Of a stretch of DNA of 64,000 nt, positions 48,804 through 63,200 are shown one piece after another. The DNA comes from Prinia subflava (taxonomy: Eukaryota > Chordata > Aves > Passeriformes > Cisticolidae), in the NCBI RefSeq assembly GCF_021018805.1, contig NC_086254.1, positions 186,001 to 250,000 of the forward strand. Reading direction: 5' to 3'. The notes beneath the pieces were generated by a model. It did no database searches. It had not been told where the DNA came from and saw only the letters and a program-made list of their open reading frames with translations. The number at the start of each line of letters is the position of its first letter. Positions within the stretch are counted from its first letter, which is position 1. The position numbers and the translations under genes are program-made.

Positions 48804-51800
48804 TCAGGAGGAGGAGGCGCCGGGGCGTCCCAGCGCCGCCACTGCCCGCTCCGCCTGCTCGGGGACACGGGCCGGGTCGCTGAGGATGGAGGTGGAGGTG
48901 CTCAGCTGCCGCAGGGAGCTCAGGACGGCTGCGGGGACAGGGGGTTGGAAGGCGTGACCCATCCTGGGGGAGACAGCGCTGCCCGGCCTCACTCCAGCCC
49001 CCGGAACGGTGGGACTGGTCGCTCCCGCAGCCCTAACAGACGGGGTGAAGTGAAACCCACCCTGCGGGGCTTTGGGGTGGGCTGAGCCTGCCCTGCCAGG
49101 ACATGGGATTAGGGCACTTCCGGCTCAGCTGGGCCGTGGGTGTGGCAGGAGCACGGGAAAGCGCTGAGCACGCACCGCAGGACATCCCACACATCAGCCC
49201 TGCCATACCCCAGGACACCCCTGTCCTTTTCCCCTCTGCCTCTCCCTCAGTCCATGCCAACCCAACTTGTTCAGGGTGCCACAGCGAGGCATTGGGCCAC
49301 CTACTTGGCCGAAGCACTGGGAGGGAGCAGTGTTGGTCCAGCCAGGCAAGGGATGTTTGGGTGAGGCTCTCCATGCTGGCTGTGGACACCATACCGTTGA
49401 AAGACTCAAAGAGGGGCCGGATGATGACACTGAACTGGTTGGATCAGAGGAGTTAAGGACCAGGTTTGCTATGACAGTGATCTCATTCCCCAGTGTGGGC
49501 ATCACCCTCCTATGACAGCAGGACAGACTTTCGTGTCTGGACATGGAACAGAGCTGCTGGGGCAGCAGAACAGGCTATGCAATAGACTTGCTGAGTGCCT
49601 TCCCAGCACAGCACCACACCTGGCACTAGCCCAGACTGCTGGGGTGATGGCATGAGTGTCACTTGGATAGGCAGTGGAAGAGATGCAAAACCCCTGTCAT
49701 GGCTGGGGCTACCAGAAAAGGTTGCTGAGACACAAGACATATCCTCCAGAGCAGGTCAGGGAACCAGCTAGCAAAGTGCTCAGGGGCAAAGTAGGACACC
49801 AGTATCTCCCATAAGTTCCCCTGTTGCTCCAAGCCTGCAGGGACCAGCCTCGTGATTTTGTGCAGGCAGTATTCCATGGAGATACACCACCACAAGCATG
49901 TCCTGGAGCTCATGTTGGCTTTATGATACCCCGTGTCCTGAGGAAGGAGCTCCCCAGCTCTGCATCCGAAGTCACCTCTCCCTTGTCCAGATGTCCTGTA
50001 CTGGATGGGACCATGGATAGCAGTGCCCTTCATCACTCTGCCACTTGGGATTCCACAGACCTCACAGGCTCTGCCAGTGAGTCCCAATGTGTCTAATCCA
50101 TATTCACAGAGTAGCATATCCAGCCCCTTGCCCACAAGTTCCTTGGCTCTTGATCCTCTCCATCCCTGTGTTTCCAGGGTATGCCATGCAACCACCAAGA
50201 CCAAGCCGTCATGTCCCCAGCTTTGTGTCTGGACCTTTCCTAATCCATGGCTGTTGCCTCTCAGAGCCAGTTTCCATGTCATCAGGAGCAATTCCCTCCA
50301 TAAGCTTACTCCCCTTCTCCCTGAGGACCATTCACTGTTTTTGATCCCTTGGAGAAGATCCCTCCTAACCACAGAACATCAGCATGTTCCCACCATATGA
50401 CTGGTTGGGAAACATCTCACTGTGGTCCCCAAAGCCTCCTGAGCTTGAGGGATACCAAAGACCCAGTAGCAGCAGATTAATCAGAGCACCTTATATCTGG
50501 TGGAGGGTGAGAGGGAGCAGCAGACACTGGCCCCAAAGGATACAATCCAGAACTTCCAGTTCTGCAATGTGGAGGAGCGAACGTACTCGTCGAACATTCT
50601 GCGCATGTGGTCGAAGCGCTGGCGCGTGATGGGCACCCCTGTGGCTGGCAGCTGCTCCTGGCACAGGCTGTGGGGCACAGCCAATGTTGTGGGGCCATGT
50701 TTGGGAGGCTGGGAGCCACAGAAGCTCAGCAGGAGTTGCCAGCCAATATCTCCCAGGGCACATGTGGAACCTGGCCCTACTCCATCCTGCCTCTTGAGCT
50801 TCAGCCCTCCCTCAAGAGAGGGTTGAGGAGGGACAGCCAGCTGGGAGGTGCTCCAGAGCAACCTGCCATGTCCTGCTGCTGTTGTGGCACTGCTGCTTGC
50901 CCTGCCTGGCTACCCTAAAGCAGGCAGTGCTCCCCCATCGTCCCCAGCCACGGCCCCCTTACTTGATGGAGCCATTGAGCTCCTCAATCTGCTCCCGCAG
51001 ACGTTGTGTCTCATCCTGCAGAGCTGCCCGCTCCTGCTGTAGCTTGCAGATGTACTCGGCTGTCTTTTGCAGGGTGGTGGCCTTGCTGACCTGGGGGACC
51101 ATGGGGTGAGAGGGGAAGTAAACCCAGACCACCCTTGCACAGCAGTGCTGTGTGCTCCAGCCTCCTGCACCACAGGCTGGGGCACAGGAGAGGAATTCTG
51201 TGCTGTGGGTCACAGCAGGGATGCAACATCTCTGGGTGATTCTCTGTCTCTGAATGCCTAGGGCTGGCTCTCGGTGCTCACCTTGATGCTGGGCTGAGCA
51301 CTCAGTGTGCTCACCAAGCTGTGCAGCGTGGTGAAGCCAAGCTTGATGTTGAAGCGTCTCTTCTGCTCAGCGGAGATGTGTGTGATGCGCCGGCTCTCCA
51401 GCTGCAGGTCAGCGCCATCAGGCACCTCCCAGCAGCAGGGACAACCATGGGCCACCAGCCCCACTGAGGACAGGCTGGCCCAAAGCTTGAAGTGAGGGTG
51501 GATGGTGTCTTGGAGTAAGGAGCAAAGGGGGGTGCATATGAAGTTGGAAGCTCCTGCCATACCTTGCTGGACTCAGGCCTCCTCAGACGGGACACGGGCT
51601 GGTGCAGGGAGATGCTACTGCCCAGCTTTGCAGTGGGTCCTGGGGAAGCCTGGCTGGGCTTGGGCCAGTCACTGCCTGAAAAAGGGAAGGTGTTGTTACG
51701 AAGAGAGGGATAGCAACAGCACTCATGACAAGATGATGTCTCAGCACCTGGGACAGGCAGAGTGGGGCATCCCACAGTATTGTCATCCATTCAGCTGATG

Positions 51801-54800
51801 GGGATGCACCACTTCAAGCTCAAAGTACACATTGTCCCAAATCCCAGTCATTTTTGATGCTCAGAAATGGGAACATCTGGGATTCGACATTTTAAATTTC
51901 CAGCATTTCTTGGCGTGGAAATTGTGTGGAGAGAATTGTGAAGGCAGCAAGGTTGTGGTGTGCAGCACCAAACTAAACTGGGAACAACATGAGAGCCTGA
52001 TTTCCAGCAGCTGCGCTGGTTACTGTGGGTGAAAGCGGATGCGTCTTGCTCCAAAACCAAGTTCCGGAGTTTCAAAACCACAGTCCGACATTTTGCTCCA
52101 TTTTTGTCTTTCCCTATTTCTGCTTTTGCTGCTGGAGGCAAGTGAAGAGGCACAGAAGGAACCCTCCATGCTCAGCTGGATACATGGAAATAGCCGGGAT
52201 TGAAGCCAAAATGAAATTTCCCACAGTGCTTGGTCCAAGTGCTCTGCAGGAACCCTCGTGCCCTGTGGAGTTCCTTGGGGTGCTCCAGACTCACCACAAG
52301 CCAAGGTGGGGGACAGCTGCTCTGCCTTGGGGACTTGCAGGGGGCCTGGCTGTGTGCCCACTGTGTGCAGCAACACCTGGGAAGGGCTGGAGCCAGGAGC
52401 CAGTTCTGGGCTCATCTGGGCCATTCTGGAGAGGAAGGTGGCAGGGACTTTCGGGACGGTGTTCTGCTGCTGGGAGAAGGCAGAGGGAAGGGGAGTTGGA
52501 GGGTCAGCACACCATGCACACGATGTTGGCCACTGCCCAGGCACTGGAAGCCAAACCCCCATGAGGGGATGGGGAAGGGGGATGTGCAGCCCCATGCCAC
52601 CATCTGCAGGGGCAGCCCCAGTGCCCCAGGAAAGGGGCCCTAAAAGCAGGATATCTCTCACCTCTGCCTTGGTTGTTTTACAGGAGAAGAAACTCTGGCT
52701 ACTCCTGCCATCCCCAGCCACATGCCCCCTCCTCCCCTCCATTTCTGTCCAGCCTACAGCAAAGTGTGACCCCCAGAGCCTATCTTCACCCCTTCCCCAG
52801 CAGCCAGGAGAAGGCAACTCCCAACCAAGGGGGTTGTTGGGTGCTTACCAGGGAGACAGGGGCTGTAGGCATCAGTCCTGCACTCATCGGGCAAGGAGTA
52901 TCCAGTGCCAGGTCTTGCTTGGCTGAGGGGGCAGGGAACAAATGGGTGCTGCTGCGTAGGTCTGTTTGGGCAGGGGTGACCTTCCCTGACCCACGAGACA
53001 ACCAGCCCCTCCCTGCACCAGAACTGCTACAGCCGCTTCCTTGCTGGATTGTCCCAGAGAACAGGGATGCACCTCTGGAGGAGGAGCCTGTTCTCTTCAC
53101 ATCAGGAATGTTCTCAGGAGCCTTGTGCAGGCAGGGAGTCCCAGCCCCTCCTCAAGCAAGGAGAGGGCCTTCCACAATGCCCAAGGGACCTGTCCCATCA
53201 CACCCACAGGCAGCATATCAGGCAGGACACCAGTGACCCCCCCAGCCTGTTGTGCCAACAAGGCCATAAAGACCAGACTGGGTACACAGGAACTTCCCAG
53301 CAGTGCTCTTAGCCAAGTCCTGGGTCTGGGCTGCATCTCCCTCTGAGGCCACTGAAGTTAGAGTGATCCCTCAGGCATGGCTTCACCCTTGGGTTTGGAA
53401 CTACCCCACTATGGGGACTGGGACTGCCATGTGCCCAGTATTCCCTGTGTCCCAACCCCAGGGAGAAATGGGGTCCCCACTCTGATCCCCAAAATAGCAT
53501 GCCCCCACCTTACTCCTGTGTCCCCCCACAGCCCCTCAACCCTGTTACCTGTGGTCAGGAGCTGGCTCGGGCAGGAGTTGGGCTCGGACAGGTGGGACAG
53601 GGGGTGTCCTGGCAGCCTCCTTGCCTTGGTGCCACTGGGCTTCACCTTGGGCCGCCCACCCCTGCCCTGAGGCAGCCCCTTGTGGGGGGCAAACCTGGGG
53701 CTTCCCAGCAGGGTGGGGGGCAGGAGCTGGGAGACAGCAGAGCTGGGGTACCCCTGGGACCCCATACCTGTGGCACAGCCCAGCCCTGGGATGTAGGAGG
53801 CAAAGCAAGGGCTCGAGAGAGGGGAGGCAGGGTGGGTGACAAGTGAGGGGTCAGGTGAACTGCTGTAGGGGAACTTGGAGCAGGGGACCGAAGCGGGGAT
53901 GAAGGGGGCTTCCAGGCTCAGCGGTGGTGCCCGGGGGGGTGGGATGGGAGAGACACAGTGGGGTGCTGGTGGTTCCAGGCTGAGACACTTGCCAGGGAAG
54001 TCGTACTGCAGTGTGGGCTTGTGTCGGAGCTGAGGGCTGAGGCTGCTGGGTGCCACACCAGGGGGTTCAGGGAGCAAGGGGTCCAGAGGCAGCTCAGAGC
54101 CCAGGAAGGCACTGTGGAGGCTGAGCTGGGAGGCACCACTGGGCTGCAGAAGACATGGCAGGGTCAGGGCAGGTGACTGGTACACCACCCTTAAGCCACA
54201 GCCTACAGGCTGGGATTCCACTCACCTGAAGGAGGGTGCCAGGTAGCAGTGGGGCCTCGGGGCTCACAGGCAGACCCCGAGCACCCATCAGGGATCCTCC
54301 ACTGCTGAACAGGGGCTCAGCCATGGGCGAGAAGCAGGATGGATCCTGGTAGCCCGGTTGTGTCTGAGATGGGGGTGGCCGGTGGCTGGTGAAGATTTCT
54401 GCAGAGCCAAGTGAAGACACAGTGACCAGCATAAGCGGACCTGCCCGGAGAGGAGGGGGACACCCTGGAGCATGAGGGGTGGAGCCATACCCTATTACTG
54501 GCAACTCTGCACTTTTTGGAGCCCGAGGCAGCTCCAGCACATTTTCACCCAGGGCCAATGTTGCCACATGCATAGGGGCAGAAAAACCCACCTGGAATGC
54601 CACCCAAGTGTAGGGACACCATCCCCAAGACCCAGCTGAGCTCCAAGTGCTCCAGCCCCAGAGCTGTTCCCAGGGAGGTTCATTGCTGTATCGGCCTCAG
54701 GCTGGGGCAGGGATTGTGACACCCTGGGGCTGGGGGGCAGCCACAGCAGAGGGGACAGACAGTTAGGTCATGGCATTCCCAAGCCATGGAGATGCCATGG

Positions 54801-57800
54801 TGACAAGTTCTGTGCTGCCTAGTCCAGTGCTGCTCTGCATGCAGCCTGCGGCTAACCACATCCCATGGCCTTCCTGAAGCCGAGCCGCGTGACCCTGCCA
54901 CGACTCCCACTCCCTTCCTCTCTCTTTCCCACAACACTTGTCCTTCCGCAGCCTCAGACACCACAGCACAAAGGGCCGGCACCACTCTTTTGGCAGCTGT
55001 CTCCCGGGGCACATAAGCTCCATGAATGCCTTGGCTCAGTACATGCTGGTTCTGGCATTGCCACAGGGAGGGTTTTTCATGGAGCAGATGGCTGTGGGAC
55101 ACAGATTACACCTCTGGATTCTTCCCCATAGGGTGGAGCAGGAGGGTTCACTGGGTTTGCTGCCTGGCAGCCCCTGGCACAGTGCAGTGCCTGAGCAGCC
55201 ACAGGGGACAGGCACTTGCATCTCCTCTGGGAAGCACCCAGATGTGCTCTCCAGCCCTTGGCTGGCACTGGCAGTGCCAGCTCCAGGCCCTCCTGCCAGT
55301 TCTGGTTGCCTGGTGTGCACAGCCATGCTCAGGGCACCATCTGTGGTCCGTGCTCCAGCACCTGGGGTGCCCTGGCTAGGACTCACAAAGGCATCCTGCT
55401 GAATCTATACCAGAGGAGCAAACATGCCAGCACTGTGGGATGCCATGGGACTGGGCACGGTGATGATTCCAGTGTGCCACATGCTGCCATCTGAGGGGAA
55501 CACTGATGTGAGACAGGACAGAGCCACTGCTGAGACATCCCAGTCAGCTCTCAGACTGCCCCTTACCCCTTTCACAGCCATGATGAATCCCTGACAGCAT
55601 GTCGGGGCCATCCTTGCCCCTCCACAGGCCAGTACTCTATGTGTGCCGCAGTGCTGCCAGGCAGGAGCTTGGCCTTTCTGGGATGCAGTTCAGCCCCACA
55701 TTGCCCCCGCCTCAGCCATGCCTATACCAGGATGTCCCTGCCACCAGCAGTGAAGCTCTGCAGGTATTTATAGGCATTTGTGGTACCCAGCCTCTCAGAT
55801 CCGATTGTGCCTCTCACCATGCCTGTCAGACTCTCTTGTGTATCTCACTGTGCTACAGGAATGTAAGGTGGCTGGCAGTCCCTGGGAGCCTTGTCCTCCC
55901 TTTCTCCTGCCCCTTCCTGACCCCATAGCTCTTGCCCATGCTCTTCCTCACTGTTGTACTGCCCTGTTTTGCTCCAGGCAGTGCAGCATGACCAGGGCAC
56001 AGCCTGCTCAAGGGAGAAGAGCCTGTGTGGTCAGCCAGCCACACCTTTGGTATCCTGCTCAAACCTGGGGATGCTCTCCAATGTGATTGGGCCTTCCCAG
56101 CCCAAAGACCCTCCAGCACTTGCCCCAGGCTTGGGAAGAGCCCTGCTGTGCAGCAGGGCATTGCCACCCCGTGTGACAGACAGCCCAGCCCCAGTGCCCA
56201 GCACCGATCCTACCTGGAGCACAGTGCCAGCAGGGCACAGGGCTGGACTGCTCCCTTGCCTCTGCCATCAGGACTTCTCCATCTGCCTCACATTGCACTC
56301 CAGCACCCACTGCAGACACGAGATGCTTCCTCATTTGGGGATTGGTTTGCAGGCACTGACTGACAGGCACTGAGCTCTGCCACGCCACCACATGCTATGT
56401 CAGCCCTGTGACCCCATGGTGCCCACCCCCCATGCCTGCCCTGTGTAGCTTTGCATGAGGCAGCTGGGTGATCCTTGCTCCCAAGTTACCTGTCCTGCTG
56501 AAAAAGTGACCTTTTGGGACGTAATTGGATGGCACCCAGCACCCCAGTCTCCGCTCCCCACTGTCCCCACACTCCCAGGGCTACATGGCACACACAGTGT
56601 TTATCACCCAGGGAGCTGGTCCCATCCAGGACAAAACTCCTACCAACAGGTCTCCAAGCACCCCATGGGATGCTGGTCTGTCCCAGGGCACAGTAGCCTG
56701 GCAGACCAGGAGCCACAGCTAGACTTGGGACCCTCTCCAGCAGTCCCTGGGCTGAGGTGCTGGACATGGTCAGAGCAGGAAGGGATGTTTCCTTGTGATG
56801 TTGTGGTCTGCAGTAAGACCTATCCCATTTCCAAGATGTACCCTGAAGCAAAATGTGGACCTTTTCCCAGGAAAAAAGCCAACCTCACTGATGTATTGGT
56901 TCAGAAAGGAACCACTGTGCTCCTGCCATCTCCTGCTGAGCTTGAGACCATGCTGGGTCCTCAGAGAGGGGCTGGAGCTGCTGCTGTGACACCATACAGG
57001 ACCTCTCAGGATAAAGGACACTTATCAAGTGTCAATTTGACCCACTTGGAGCTGTTGCACCTTCCAGCAACTGATGCCCACTTGGGACACAGGGGACAGA
57101 AGGTAAAGCATTGGCCATGGCAACAGACCCTCTTCCCAGCACACGTCACTCTGATGGGATCTCTGGTTGGAATGAGTTGAGAGGGTGCTGGCATGAGTCT
57201 TCCCACCTCATTCATCCCAGAAACATCCATCCCAAGGGCAACCATGCCACCACCTGCCTTGGCACAGAGAATGCCCAGCCTGCTCCCTGCTAGCATCTGG
57301 TCTTGCAACACCCCACCGCCATATGGTGCAAGTACCCTTTTTTCCTCCTCCTGGAGGAAGTGGAGATGGGCCATGGAACTCCAGGGTGCTCACAGAGAGG
57401 TCTAGAGATGCTGGTGCTGCCCAAGGCCACTAGCTATAGCTGGGTAGCCACCAACCCCCACCAGCTTCCACCCTGCAGAGTGTGCCCAGGCCACCAGCTT
57501 TGGCATGCTCGAGGGCAAAGCTAATCCCAAATAGTGCCTTGCCTTGGCATTTGGGGACACTGGCGGGATCAGGACATGTCCCACCTGACTGCATGGACAT
57601 TCAGAGCTCAGAGCCTGCATGGCAGCATGGAGGAGTTTGCCACTGCCCACTTGCTGGTGTTCCCTCAGCAGCCTCCTGCTCCAGCTGGAAACCAGTACCA
57701 GATTTGTCTTTGGGCAGCCTGGCAGGGACAATGGCTTGTGCCCAGGGGATGTAGCACAGCCCGGTGCAGGGTACCACTTCCAAACCAACCACCCAGGCTG

Positions 57801-60256
57801 GCTGGGCAGTGGGGTGAGGAGGGGACTCACAGAACCTATTCTCTAGGAGCTTCCTCTTCCTCTAGGGGACAATTGTCCTTCCTCTATCTGCAGCCAAAAT
57901 GAGGGGCTTTGGCACTCCTGGAAATACCCTCTTTTTGTAGAACTTCTCCCTCCCAGCTCCTGGCCAAGCCCTTCCTGACCTTCCATGTCTCTTTCCAGGG
58001 GCAGGCAGGCACAATAAGGCTCTGCTCTGAGCCCCTGCCCATCCATGCTGCTTTTCCCATGCCATTGGATGTCCAGTGCTTTCTGTCTGTCTCAGCAGCT
58101 CCCACTGCTGCCAGGCCAAACCTGTGATTCCCCATTTTAGGCAGTCACAGGGTACAGGGCTGGGTGGTGTGTGGTACCATATCCAGGCTTCCTCTTACCT
58201 GATATGTCCATGTCATCCAGGCTGGGCTGCAGGGGTGCCAAATCGGGCTGTATCATGTCAGCATTCCCAACGTATGCTGGAAGAGGGCAGAACTAGAACA
58301 TCAAGGCCCAGCCACTGCTTCCCCAAGACCCACCTTGAGGGCTGCTCCCACTCCTGACATCTGGCTGCTACATCTGTGTGTCACCCCAGAGTCACCCTGT
58401 ATCACTGCACCCTGCCCTGGGCAGGGAGATAAGTGCCTACCCTGGGGAGAGCCAGGGCCATCCCATCCCACCACTCTGCCCATCAGCACTTCTAGGGCAT
58501 CATTCCCAGGAACCCCAGTGAAAGGATGATTCTTGGCACAGGACCTGGCTGGAGCTGCACATGCCCAAGGGATACGGCCAGGTAGGGATAACAAAGAGTG
58601 GCCATGGAAGTGAGACCTGCCCTGCGGCCTGGGGCAAAGTCCTTCATGGTGCCAGTGGTCCCTGGGGTACTCAGCCCTGGGACAGCACTGGTGCACATGG
58701 AACCACAGGAGAAGGGTCTGATCCCACCCTTCCCAAGCACTCCTTAAGCATCCCCTCCCCTGGTGGCTCCTGTTTGGGCAAGACAGGAATATTTTTTCCC
58801 CTGCTCCATCAGGCAGATGCCAAGGGACCCTGCTTGCCCAAAAGGACATGACTGGCAGCTCTCAGGGGCTAAGCCAAGACACAGCATCTGGATTCCTCCT
58901 CCACATCCTGCTGAAGCATGGTCTGCAGCACCTACCATCCTCAGGGAGTGCCTCGTGCGTGCTGGGCGTCTGTGTCATGGTGAAGAGGGTGTCAGATATG
59001 TCCGACAGGAAGGTGTCCAAATCAAAATGCTGCCTGCTCCCACACTCCTCCTCCTCATCACCAAGCAGCATGGGCACTACGTTGCAGAACAGCTGGTTGC
59101 ACCATTTCTCCGTTGGCCTCCAGACATCCTCATCCTGCATGAGGTAGAGCAAAGGAGCCCAGTGGACACCTTTTGTGGTAGGGTCCATGTCTGGCTCCCT
59201 GGCTGCTCCCCCTGGCAGCTCCCATGCTCCTTGCAGTGTCTGCTGCCTCCAAACCTTAATGCCTGGCACATTGCTGCTTCCAGAGGGTGAATCCAGCATC
59301 CCAGATGCTTAGCATTCCATTCCAATGGGCTTATCGTGCCCTGGGGCTTTTCTTTGTCCTTCTGCCCAGTTCAGGGGTCCAAACTGTGCTCCCCTTTCTC
59401 CCACTTCCCACCCTTTCTCAGCAGACTCACCCGCTTTGGACTGTAAATCTCTCCCTCCCGTGTGGACTTTCGGAGCTGGAAGGAGAAGACAGCCTATGTC
59501 ACACCCCAGGCAGAGAGAGCTGAGGGGGCCAGCCAGCAACCTGTCATGTCCCACCCTGTCAGCCATGGCTGTGGGTTGGCCACACTGTTCCATCCCACTG
59601 CTGGCACTGCCACAGGATGGGGAGCACCACGGGCAGAGCCACTCACCCGCTTCTTATAGTAGATCCTCCATTTGTGGTACTCCCTCATCACCACCTCAAT
59701 GCGGCGTTTCCAGTAGTTGCCCTCCAGCACAACAGCCTGGGGGCAGGACAGGGGATCATGGCTGAACTCCCCGGCCCCAGCATCCTACAGCCAGGGCTGC
59801 TTTCTTTGTGTCATATCAGAAACATCTTTTCCAGCAAATCTCTGAAATGTAATGTGTCCCCAAATCCCCACTGTGCCACACAGAGCTGCTGCTGCCCCAG
59901 AGAGCTGCAAGGGACCCTGCCCTACCTCTGGTTTTCGGTGCTCATCAGCCTCCATTCCCTCCAGAGGGGTGATGAAGCTGCACACAGGATTTTTCCTCCG
60001 CTCCACATCTGCACAGGAGAGAATACAGCTGGCTGTATCCCTGCCCCATCCCTATCTCTGCACCTGTACATGGTTGTTCTGATGCCAGCCCCATCCCATT
60101 GGCACAGCCTGGCATCTGGCAGACAGAGTGGGGTCTGGCCCATACTCACACTGGATGTACCATGCTCTCCAGATCACATTGTTGAGTCGAATTTTATCCC
60201 AGCAAAGCAGCCTCAGCCCCTTGAAATTCTTCCACTTTGGAGATACTAGCTTCCCA
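48804..60256 (-). CDS. MLXIPL: MLXIPL (ChREBP), glucose-responsive bHLH-Zip factor; first coding exon off the window
   Basis: ChREBP pairs with MLX on carbohydrate response elements and activates glycolytic and lipogenic genes. Sixteen exons join in phase: 60256-60150, 60008-59926, 59736-59647, 59475-59431, 59134-58936, 58276-58199, 54398-54226, 54143-53549, 52922-52849, 52469-52295, 51675-51563, 51401-51282, 51090-50963, 50667-50544, 49434-49305 and 48928-48804. They give about 786 codons including the stop. The human protein (852) has about 95 more residues before this point, so the ATG exon lies beyond 64000. The Mondo region has SGKLVSPKWKNFKGLRLLC, IRLNNVIWRAWYIQ and EVVMREYHKWRIYYKKR, then SDISDTLFTMTQ. 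The exon at 54143-53549 is large and proline-rich. The bHLH is RRITHISAEQKRRFNIKLGF, followed by a leucine zipper. NWKFWI and SLAWLDQHCSLPVL mark the C-terminal domain. The exon starting at 52469 has tandem CAG acceptors. Confidence 0.96.
54399..58198 (-). other. Large MLXIPL intron, 3.8 kb
   Basis: It separates the exon ending SLDDMDIS from the exon starting EIFTSHR. Opposite-strand open frames, for example 56455-57180, have no domain. No mobile element was recognised. Nothing marks an extra exon. Confidence 0.6.
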
Positions 60257-63200
60257 CTGAAACACCAAGCAAAGGAGAGGCTGAGGGGCATCGCCTTAAA
60301 AGATGTCCAGGGGCCACCGGTCTAGTGGCAAATCAGGAGCAGGTACAGCAACGTGGCTCCACTGTAGGTGCTTGCCAGGCACCTGTAGGAGCACCCACAG
60401 GAGCATTCCAAGCTCCTGCACACTCTGGGAGCAGCACAGACCTAAACCCTAAGCTTCACAGACCCACAGGAGGCTTCTCAAACCCATGAATTAAAGCATA
60501 GCACACCGAGGCATTGATTCCTTGACATTTGAACCCCAGCTTTGAGGTGCCCCTGCCAAGCTAGCTGTGTCCTGGACCTGGGGAACAGGAAGGCAAGTCT
60601 CCTGCCCAGGTGAGATGCATGGTGACATGTACTGTAGTGGCTCTTGCCTCCTCACAGTGTTTGGGAAGCTAATTCTGATCCTCCTTTTAACACCAGGCAA
60701 GGTTTGGAAATGCTGCCTTCAGCTGGGGCAGTCAGGGGTGGCCATTGTGGAGGTTCTGGGAAGGCAGGACAACACTGGAGGATGTTCAGGATGTTAAGGG
60801 ACACTTGCCTGTGCTCCAGGACAGAGTGACACCAGCCCTGGCCTCTTCTCCACAAGCCAGAGCTGCCCTGGCCTCTTCTCCACACCGATCCCTGCAAACC
60901 TGCACCCCCAGCCTGAGCTGGGCTCCCTGCTTCCCATTTCCTGGTTCCCAGAGGCAGCTGTGTTTTTTCTGCAGATCATTATAGTGATAGTGGCAATGTC
61001 CCTTATGGGACCTGCAGTGCAGGAAGCTTCATTTCACTCCTTGTCTTGTTTCCACCCAGCCGAGGGACACAACTCCTCATGTGCAGGCACCGAGGAGGTC
61101 CTCAGGGTCCTGCTGCCCCAGGAGGTCTGCAAGGGAGGTCAGAGTCCCTCTGCCTTACTTTGGGGTCAGTTTCACCTCTCCAGCTCTCCCAATGGCCTTG
61201 GAGCAATGCCAGGAGCTCCAGGAGCCCCTTCGAGAGCTGGCTGCAACTGGGAACAGCCACCTCAGATGTAGTTATTCGCTACAGTGGATCACAATTCCAA
61301 AGCAAGAAGAAGTTCCAAGACATGAGAAACTGCAAAATTAAGAGCAAGCAAGGGATTCTTTTTCTGGGATTTTTTTTTCTTTTTCTTTTTTTTCTAAGCT
61401 CAGGAGAAAAATTCCAGGAGCTATGTCCCTCTCCAGCAGACAGTTTGTACCCTAAATATCTTGGTGCTGCTTTGACTCCCACTTTTCCTTGGCACGTGGA
61501 GCAGGAAAGGTGGAGGCTAAGCTGATGTCAGGGTGCTGTATCCCCTGTTCCCAGGCCCTCCAGGTGCCACCAAGTCATGTCCCCAGGGAGGTGCTGGGGA
61601 TGAGAGCGATGTATGAAGCCTCTGACTTGTTCGTTCAAGCTTGTGAAACTTCTAAGTGTTCTCAAATAATGATTTTTGTGGGTTCTGTTTTGACCTGCCT
61701 TGAAATCTGCCTCTGGCAGAGGGGGAAGGCTAGAAACCCCTACAATCCCAGAGCCTGATGCAGGGATGTGTCTAGGAGCAGGTGCAGGAGTGGATGGGGA
61801 TGGTCTCCCAAGGGAGACCCAGCCCAACACACGGCCCCAGGGCCTGGGGAAGGACCTGTGACTCCAGCCTGCAGAGAGTTAAAGCTGACACTGACCACTC
61901 CGCTATCACCAGGATTTTGAACTTTCCCCAGCCGCACAAGGCAAACAGCGCCAAAAGATGGTGCCAAGTGGAGGAGCCAATGGAAGGGACAGGATTCCTG
62001 GGCACATGGCCAGATCCTGCTAGTCAAGGCCATGTTCCTCACTCACAGCCAGATGAGAAGAGCAGCCTGAGCGTGTGGGACACACCTTGGCCTCGTGTGA
62101 GGCCAGTGGGCCATGGCTAGGAGTTGCTGTGGGGCCTGGAGGCAACAGGGAGATGCCTTTGAACTTTACCACCAAATGCCTTTTTTTTCCCCCTAATGAT
62201 CCTTTTCATTTTGGGGCTCAACAGGCTGATCTTTGGTCTCTGCTTTGCCTTGAAAAGGGCCCCACCCTTCCCTGCAATTATCTCCGCTGAGGAGATGGAT
62301 GCAAACTTCACATTGAACCGTGGGAAGGGTATAGGGTGCCCCAAACAGGCTGGGGATCCTGCTGCCCTACACTGTCAGAAGGAGGGGGACACAGATCCTG
62401 CCACTGAGTGTTTGTGGGATAGGGTGAGGTGGGAACAGGGCTCAGCCTGGGTCCAACACTGGCATGGGTTCAGCAGCACCTTGTTTGGTCTGTGATTCAT
62501 TTACCCATCCAGCAGTTTCAGGTCTTGCAGTCCCTGATTTCACGGCAACATGGTACTTTCCTCTTCATTAGCAGCAAGAGAGGGAAGACAGGAGTGATCT
62601 GGAGAGATGCGGGGCTGCACCAGCACACCAACCCAGTCCCTCTGCACAATCCTTGAACGGGATCAGCCTCAAAACCTTGGGGAATGACAGAAGAAAAGAG
62701 CGCAACTCCTGCTACTAAGGACAGCAGAGCTACAGTGCAGCTTGGGTGGGTTTAGCCCAAGCACGAGCCTTTCCCACTCATCAGACCCCCTAGAATGAAG
62801 GTCTTCTGCCAGAAAAAATGGGGTTGGATGATGAACTCCAGTGAGGGCATCCCTGGAGTCTCCGCCTGGTGTTCACTACCCTTGTGTGAGCATTTAAGGC
62901 ACTGTGAATTAGAGAATCAATAGCAGCAATTCCTTCTCTCCCAGGAGGCTGACAAGAGGATGAATTAGAAGATATCTTGTTTTAAATCACAAGAGGGCTG
63001 AGTGGATACTCCAAGTCACTTCCCAGTCTGATGTCCCTGCCTGCCAAATCTCCTCTCTGGAGCACAAGACAGATGTTGCCAGATAAGACCATGAGTAACT
63101 GCAGTTTGCATCTCCCAGTCTGCCCCCAGTTTTCCTTCCTTCAGGAGGATATTCTCCAGGTCAGTGATTCCCAACAATAAGTCACAGGACAGGGTGTGGT

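Noticed and set aside
52020..52817. 265-codon minus-strand frame in MLXIPL
   Set aside because: Only the 52469-52295 part is an exon. The flanks are intron read-through, shown by the GTGAGT donor at 52294 and the CAG acceptor before 52469.
53720..53790. A possible short intron in the large MLXIPL exon (GTATGG ... CCCAG)
   Set aside because: It would be only about 40 bp, the frame is open across it, and joining the full exon keeps the phase of both neighbours.
56455..57180. 241-codon plus-strand frame in the large MLXIPL intron
   Set aside because: Antisense to the gene, no domain, no splice or promoter context.
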